Of a stretch of 64,000 nucleotides of DNA, positions 58,627 through 64,000 are shown piece after piece. Numbering within the stretch: the first letter of the stretch is position 1; every line of letters starts with the position of its first letter. The notes beneath the pieces were generated by a model. It was not told the origin of the DNA. It saw only the letters and a list, made by a program, of their open reading frames with translations, and ran no database searches. The DNA comes from Sarcomyxa edulis. Its lineage: Eukaryota; Basidiomycota; Agaricomycetes; Agaricales; Mycenaceae. Where the stretch lies: NCBI GenBank assembly GCA_009761415.1, contig QUOL01000007.1:62001-126000 (forward strand), written 5' to 3'. A program made the translations under genes and the position numbers.

Positions 58627-60371
58627 TCACGCATCCTCTACGAATCTCTCGACAACGTCCAAAACCGACGCTCTTGTCCCTGTATGATCAAAGATAGTCG
58701 CGTGGTCGCAGCCAGGGAAGAATAAGACTTCCAGGCCGTCTCTTTCCCATCTATTCCTCGAAATATCCTTAGCCTCTTCCGTGAGATACTGCCATACGCC
58801 CTCTGAATTGACAATTTGGTCGGCTCCACTCAAAGCGACAGCCACCTTTTTTCCTTGTACATCTTCTTTCCATAATATACTCTCCGTCCAAAAGAAGTTT
58901 CTTGCTAGTGCACGAGAAACGTCGGAGTCACGACTAGCGAAATACCATAATTGCCACTCATTCGCGTCGCGGGGATGGCGATACAAGAAATTATATGCAA
59001 CATTTGGTAGATGAAGAAGGAATGGAATGGGGTCAATGAACACCGTCGCCGCGATCCGAGGGGCAATCGAAGGAGAATGGAGCATGTGAGAGGTGATGAC
59101 CGTCCCATAGGAATGAGACACGACGACGACGCGGGGGAGGTTGAGGGTATCAAGGATATGTGATATGCCGTCCAAGGTAGCGGGTCGAGAGAGCGGAGGC
59201 TTAGTGATATGCATGCAAATAGGTAACAGTTCGATCATGATGATGCCAACGTCCGGGTCTCGAGCGAAGAGCTCCTTGAAAAAGTTCATATAGGGATAAA
59301 GGCCAATCTTTTGAGCAGGATGTTAGCTAAAATATGAGCAAGTTACGCCGGGAGAATTACCCCAATTCCGTGTAGAAAAAGAACAGGCAGTTTGGTCTCT
59401 GAACGGTGAGGGCGATACCAGTAGGGTATATTCGGGTCGGCTGAACGTTCAGACAATACAGTCAACGGGCGGGGTGGAAACGCTTGTAGCCATTTCGATG
59501 GTGCATAATGTCGAAACCCATGGTACATCAAGGATAACGAAGTGTAAATGTCAACCCCCATCACGATCTAGAATGTACTCTGAGTGATAAGTCCTCTACG
59601 AGCTTCTAGAGACTCACAAAATACCATATCATCGGTCTATGAGTCATCAGGACGGGGTCGAAGGTCAATCTCATACTGTTGGCCTTCGGATTCCGGCCGT
59701 CTTCCAAGCGTCTTCCAAGCGTCTTCTCGACAGAGTGAATATACTCATCTATTTCTTCATTCCACTCTGCCAGAGCTTCTCCGGAATCGGCAGAAAACAT
59801 AGCCCAAAGAATCCAGTCTCTGACATTCTCCTTCTGGATGTCGGGCGATAGAAACCATCCTGCTGGATATCCAGAGTCACTAACATGATGTTCTAGTAAA
59901 GAGTCCTGTTCTGAAGGGTCTGACGATGGCTAGAGCGACATTTTAGCTTCCATCACATTGAACAGCATTCATTCATAATTTTATATCACGGACCTTGAAG
60001 TTGGGGCTTGATGGATGTTTGGGCACATTCAGGCAGCGCTGAAAAAGAGCTTTCCTTTCCTCCGGATTCAAGGGTGGTGGCGGATTGATTGAAGCCTATT
60101 GCAACGATGTTATGATGATGATGATGATGTCTATTTGAGTTGTCGACTTTCAAACGTGGCGTACCTTCTGTAATAATCTTCGTCTCGGAAGATAGACCAG
60201 GAGATAAAACGCAGCTTCGGGTATAGCGACTAGGGCAATCCAAGGCGATATTAGAAAGTTACCTCGAAGAGCACTACCAGCAATATATATGATACTAGCA
60301 GGGGCGACCAGGAGAAGCCCTGCGATAGATAATCGGATTCCAATGTAGTCGGACCAGCTTTTCCCAATCAT
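58627..60371 (-). CDS. Membrane-anchored alpha/beta hydrolase
   Basis: Minus-strand exons 60371-60165, 60095-59994, 59929-59618, 59567-59361, 59307-58627; 502 aa, all introns between codons. Two hydrophobic helices near the N-terminus (IRLSIAGLLLVAPASIIYIA and a second around SPWIALVAIPEAAFYLLVY) suggest a membrane anchor. The hydrolase core has the oxyanion motif LFLHGIG, the nucleophile elbow SHSYGT (Ser342) and the terminal His in GCDHATIF (about His478). The acid is likely an Asp in the preceding SGADQIV segment. The family is common in basidiomycetes and annotated only as alpha/beta hydrolase; a lipid or ester substrate is a guess. It is transcribed away from the BuGZ-type gene with a 235-bp shared upstream region. 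Confidence 0.88.
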
Positions 60372-60606
60372 TGGGAGGTAAGGTGCTGCCTTTCGAGTTC
60401 ACACTGTTTTTATATCCAAGAAATGGCTGGAGCACCGCCTGAAGCCTGAACATGCATGATGATGGGCAATTGGAACTTGGCCGCCGCGGCGGTTACCGCA
60501 GCTTTCATCAGCCACACTATATTCCCACGACCAGTCTTGTTCCCTCTTGCCGTCTTCTCGGTGGTTTTTTACTCGCAAAACCCCCCAGAAAACTTGATTT
60601 GATTCC
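60372..60606. promoter_or_regulatory. Shared bidirectional promoter region
   Basis: 235 bp between divergent start codons (60371 minus, 60607 plus). It contains GGCCGCCGCGGCGG, a GC-rich near-palindrome at about 60480-60493. No TATA box in obvious position. Confidence 0.4.
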
Positions 60607-62106
60607 ATGGCCAAGAAGAAAAACAGACAGGTAAAATTACATATACATCGAGGAAGTCACACCGCTCATTTTGTTCGGTGTAGATCATCCGGCCATGGTG
60701 TTGGTATTGCGAGCGAGAATTCGAGGATGAGAAAGGTCAAACCAAGATCCTACAAGCCCTCCAGCTTCATGTCCATGCTGATACCCCTCTCTAGTTCTCA
60801 TGCAACACCAGAAGGCAAAGCATTTCAAATGTAACATGTGTCCCCGACGATTAAACACTGCGGGAGGGTTAGCTGTCCACATTCAGCAAGTTCACAAACT
60901 TGATCCAGAAAAGTGTGCCTCCTGACTATCCTTTGCTGTGGTCTTACTCATGACTTATTTCTTATATCTATATTAGTCTACCCCGAATCGAAAACGCACT
61001 ACCGAATCGTGACGGTTACGAAGTCGAAATCTTCGGGATGGAGGGCATTCCCGCTTCTGATGTTGCCGATTACAAGCGTCGGAAAGAGATCGAGCTTGGC
61101 TTATCCGCTGGATCTATCTCTCAACCTCCAGCCAAGCGTCCAAAGACCGAGAATCGCCCGCTCACTGAAGAAGAACTCCGAATCCAGCTTGAAGCCCACA
61201 AAGCACTCATGGGCGCGCACGAGCATTCTTCAGCACCTGCCGCTACTGATTCCAGTACAGGAGGTGTATACGGGGCTCCTGCACAGACATACGCTGTCCC
61301 TCCTATTCCTGCCATGGGTATGCCTCCACCAGGGATGATGCCTTTAGGTGCGCCGCCTCCTTTCTTTCCTGGAGGTCCCCCTCCCCCAGGGGTCTTCCCA
61401 GGGCAACCTCCATTTCCTCCGTATCCTGGAATGCCTGGTTTCCCACCGGGGTGCGTCATTTTATCTCCTCCCTCATCTCTACATACGCTGAATCATCTCA
61501 TCCACATATCTTTTGTAGCCCTCCTCCTCCTGGGTTTCCCATGCCTCCTGGCTTCCCTCCTGGTATGATGCCTCCTGGTGCACCACCCTTCCCTCCTGGT
61601 ATTCGACCACCTTTCTCTGGACCACCTTTCTTACCCCCAGGTGCATCGCCTCCATTCCCCCCGCCAGCAAGTTCACCAATGGGGTCTGTACCTCCACCCT
61701 CCACTTCTGCGACAGCCAATCATACAATGAACTCTGGTTCGACACAGCAGTCTTATCCTCCTCCTCCTGCATTCGTTCCCGCTTCTTCATCTGCACCTGC
61801 ACCAGCTCCAGCGAGGCCCACGCGGCCTACATTACCCAATCCTTCGCTTGCACAAACCAACCCAGATTTCCGGAAGAAGACCGACCTGAAGTATTCCGAC
61901 CCGAATTTCTCACCTGTTCGTTTATTTATTTATCTCTTGATTTGTGCATGAATCAACTTAACTCAAATATTGTCTTTTTTCAGGAGGAGCATCGAGCTTA
62001 TCATCCCGTGTACTACTGTGACAAGTCCACTGACAATTCTGCGCACACTGCAGCTTCGGAGGATACCAGAGGCAAGAAGCGGGCTAGAGCAGAAGACTTC
62101 CTCTAG
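60607..62106 (+). CDS. BuGZ/ZNF207-type C2H2 zinc-finger protein
   Basis: Exons 60607-60630, 60684-60735, 60795-60912, 60977-61450, 61519-61915, 61984-62106; 395 aa. The N-terminus is MAKKKNRQ, then two C2H2 fingers: [20 protein letters not shown] with KAKH, and [20 protein letters not shown] with [26 protein letters not shown] follows, a signature of the ZNF207/BuGZ family. The middle is a Pro/Gly/Met-rich low-complexity region ([14 protein letters not shown] words, about residues 150-260), the type that drives phase separation in animal BuGZ. In animals BuGZ stabilises Bub3, promotes spindle assembly and affects splicing; transfer of that role to this fungus is inference. I cannot confirm a Bub3-binding GLEBS motif. 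It ends [10 protein letters not shown]. Confidence 0.9.
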
Positions 62107-62855
62107 GGTCGGACGCGCATTATTTGAGTTAGGTTAGGGGCATTCTTCTCTGTGAGCTGTTCTGTTCATTCAGAAGGTTAATGTTAGGCTTGGACTCGAT
62201 GCGATGCGGGAGGGATTGCAGATCGAAGCAGCCGGATCTCATGGAGACTCATCAGTCCGTCCAATCCATCCGCCTTTGTTTGGAATCTGTTTTCCGTGCT
62301 CATTCACTTTCTTTTTGATCTGTCTTCCTCTCCCGTACTTATGAACCAAAAAACGGTACGATTGTTCTCTTCCTCTTCTTCTCCGGCGCTACGTACTATA
62401 ATCTGTATTACGGTCGGTCGTCTCTTCTGCGATATCTATTGGTCTTTTGAGAAAACAGAAAAGGTTCGTGTCTGAACAATCTGCACGGAATCACTTATTA
62501 GATTATGAGCATACGTCGAGGTCCCGAATTCGGTCAATGCGATGCTCGAGGCAATCTCGAGGAGGAAACCAGTCCGTTCATAATCACTCTAACTGTCTCA
62601 TTCTCGATGACTCACACTCACATAACTGCTCACAAGCTGTAGGCTCTCTTATCTTCGGCCATCGTTCCGTGGGTCATCTTGCGGATGCCCTTGTTTCCTT
62701 TGCATCTCGCAGAAATGTCAAAAATGTCAAAAAACATGTAACTATTCCGGATATATACAAAAAGCCGAAGAGACTCTTCCAGTCTGGCTACCGACAAAAT
62801 CATAGAGAGAATCAAAATAGCAACATGTAGCCCGTATAAGCTACTGTGTGCGCAC
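62107..62855. other. Intergenic between convergent genes, no gene seen
   Basis: T-rich 3' UTR-like sequence near 62270-62400. No supported gene. Confidence 0.4.
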
Positions 62856-64000
62856 TCATTCGTTGCTCGTACACTCACTACCTTGAGCGTTATACAATCT
62901 CATATACTCCCCACCTACATTCTTCGCCAATTCTTCGTGCGTTCCAGATTCGACAAGTCTCCCATCGACTATACAACTTCAGATAATCAAGATGTTAGTA
63001 AGAGTTCAGGCCTTCTAGCTGAAGAGTTTCCTTACAGTATAAGATCGGCGTGTTTGACGAGATGGGCAAAACGATGCGACACGACAATCATGGTCTTATC
63101 TTGGTGAAGCTTCCTGAAAGCATCCATCATATTGAGTTCCGCGATAGGATCCAAGGCTGCCATAGGTTCGTCCAAAAGTAAAAAACGAATATCGCTGTTT
63201 TGTAACCTGAGAAAAATGCGTGACCTGTAGAAGTATTGAGCATGGCGCACTGCAGACGATGACAAACGTTAGGATACGCACGCAGCTAAGCGCTGTCTTT
63301 CCCCCTCTACACAAGGCAGTTTGGTTCAATCATATGGCACGGAAGAACAAAGAGCAAAGTACCTGAGATGTCCCTCCTCACCTGGAAGCCTGTGGCCTCT
63401 TTCAGAACCTCGTCCACAATGGGAGGAATCGATCCGTTGCCAGACATGTTATAGACAGGAGGATCTTCTAAGAAGGTATCAGATCCTAGTTTCATGATGA
63501 GTTCCGAAGAGCCTCCAGAACGTGTAGCCTTGTCCACCTTCTCCTTCGTCATAGTCATTCCTTCGGGCAGACCGAAGCGGATGTTGTCATTCAATGACAC
63601 AGGATATAAAATTTGTCTTTGAGAGAGGATAGCCATGTGAGAACGAAGCGCAGATGCGTCATAGTCCATCATCGGTTTACCATCTACGAAGATCGTTCCA
63701 CTGGTAGGGTCCATGAGCCGATATAGAAGTTTAGAAAACGTAGATTTCCCAGATCCGTTAGGCCCGACAACTACGACAAATTGGCCCGGTTTGATATGTA
63801 TCGTTATCCTCTCGAGGGCAGTTCTCGAAGTTCCCTTGTCTGCGGGATACCGAAATGAAACGTCACTGGACAAGTTTATCGTATCTTATTAGCAGTCGCC
63901 AAAGTATGTGAGGGCACTTACCTAAAATATATATCCATTCCTCCTGGGAAATTCATGATGGGATCGGGATATTGAGCGCTACCCTGAGGCATGACGCCCT
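62856..64000 (-). CDS. ABC transporter, nucleotide-binding domain (3' part, runs off window)
   Basis: Minus-strand exons (64000)-63922, 63865-63363, 63306-63282, 63224-63036, 62976-62856; about 305 residues visible, phases consistent, 5' end outside the window. Motifs: FSDVSFRYP at the start of the domain, Walker A GPNGSGKST, Q-loop ILSQRQ, signature DISEGERQRLA, Walker B FLLLDEPMAALD, H-loop VVSHR and the closing DGRLVESGTHEEL. It couples ATP hydrolysis to transport; membrane domain and substrate are not visible. The signature reads S-E-G-E where S-G-G-E/Q is normal; the Glu codon is formed across an intron junction. The last residues (NAQGSECTSNE) are read through a possible GTAGTG donor, so the tail is provisional. 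Confidence 0.85.

Noticed and set aside
61121..61802. Gly-rich minus-strand frames opposite the BuGZ-type gene
   Set aside because: Antisense reading of the Pro/Gly/Met-rich repeats; no start context or splice partners.

Overview
The window is nuclear DNA from a mushroom-forming basidiomycete (Agaricomycetes). The evidence is dense short GT..AG introns of about 45-70 nt, a multicopper laccase, a Plavaka-type DNA transposon remnant, a C2-NACHT-WD40 receptor, a DUF6699 protein, and (CCCTAA)n telomere-type repeats. All gene models were spliced by hand from in-phase exons and recognisable protein motifs; no alignment was run.

Layout. 1-8.4 kb is a mosaic of near-identical duplicated blocks (399 bp in tandem, 778 bp in three copies, about 1.03 kb in two copies). 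It is full of hairpins and direct-repeat arrays built on one 9-nt word, CCCTATTCC/GGAATAGGG, and carries degenerate telomere-like tracts, so it looks subtelomeric. 8.4-10.0 kb holds a 5'-truncated Plavaka transposase that starts exactly at four perfect CCCTAA units. 11-20.5 kb holds two paralogous coiled-coil/low-complexity proteins on the minus strand, an SDR oxidoreductase on the plus strand, and an unresolved locus with a duplicated exon cassette. 21.4-24.0 kb holds two opposing genes with no recognisable family. 25.2-26.6 kb is a bHLH transcription factor. 29.2-30.8 kb is a MYND zinc-finger protein. 31.3-32.5 kb is a broken member of a recurrent agaricomycete family. 33-34.3 kb is a Rho GTPase on the minus strand. 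34.3-39.4 kb has no gene and contains a degenerate array of units of about 1 kb. 39.5-41.3 kb is a DUF6699 protein. 44.35-50.0 kb is a 1712-aa C2-NACHT-WD40 (NLR/STAND) receptor with a decayed copy of its N-terminal exons just upstream. 50.5-50.9 kb is a small secreted Ser/Thr/Ala-rich protein. 53.0-55.8 kb is a laccase in 22 exons. 56.1-57.9 kb is an Apn1/endonuclease IV-type AP endonuclease. 58.6-60.4 kb is a membrane-anchored alpha/beta hydrolase on the minus strand, divergent from a BuGZ/ZNF207-type zinc-finger protein at 60.6-62.1 kb. 62.9-64 kb is the 3' part of an ABC transporter that runs off the window.

The genes do not form one pathway. Housekeeping functions (AP endonuclease, Rho, BuGZ) sit among accessory ones (NLR, laccase, secreted peptide, lineage-specific families). 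The most unusual parts are the CCCTATTCC repeat system, the telomere-repeat/transposon junction, the tandem pair of unknown coiled-coil genes, and the NLR with its decayed half-copy.
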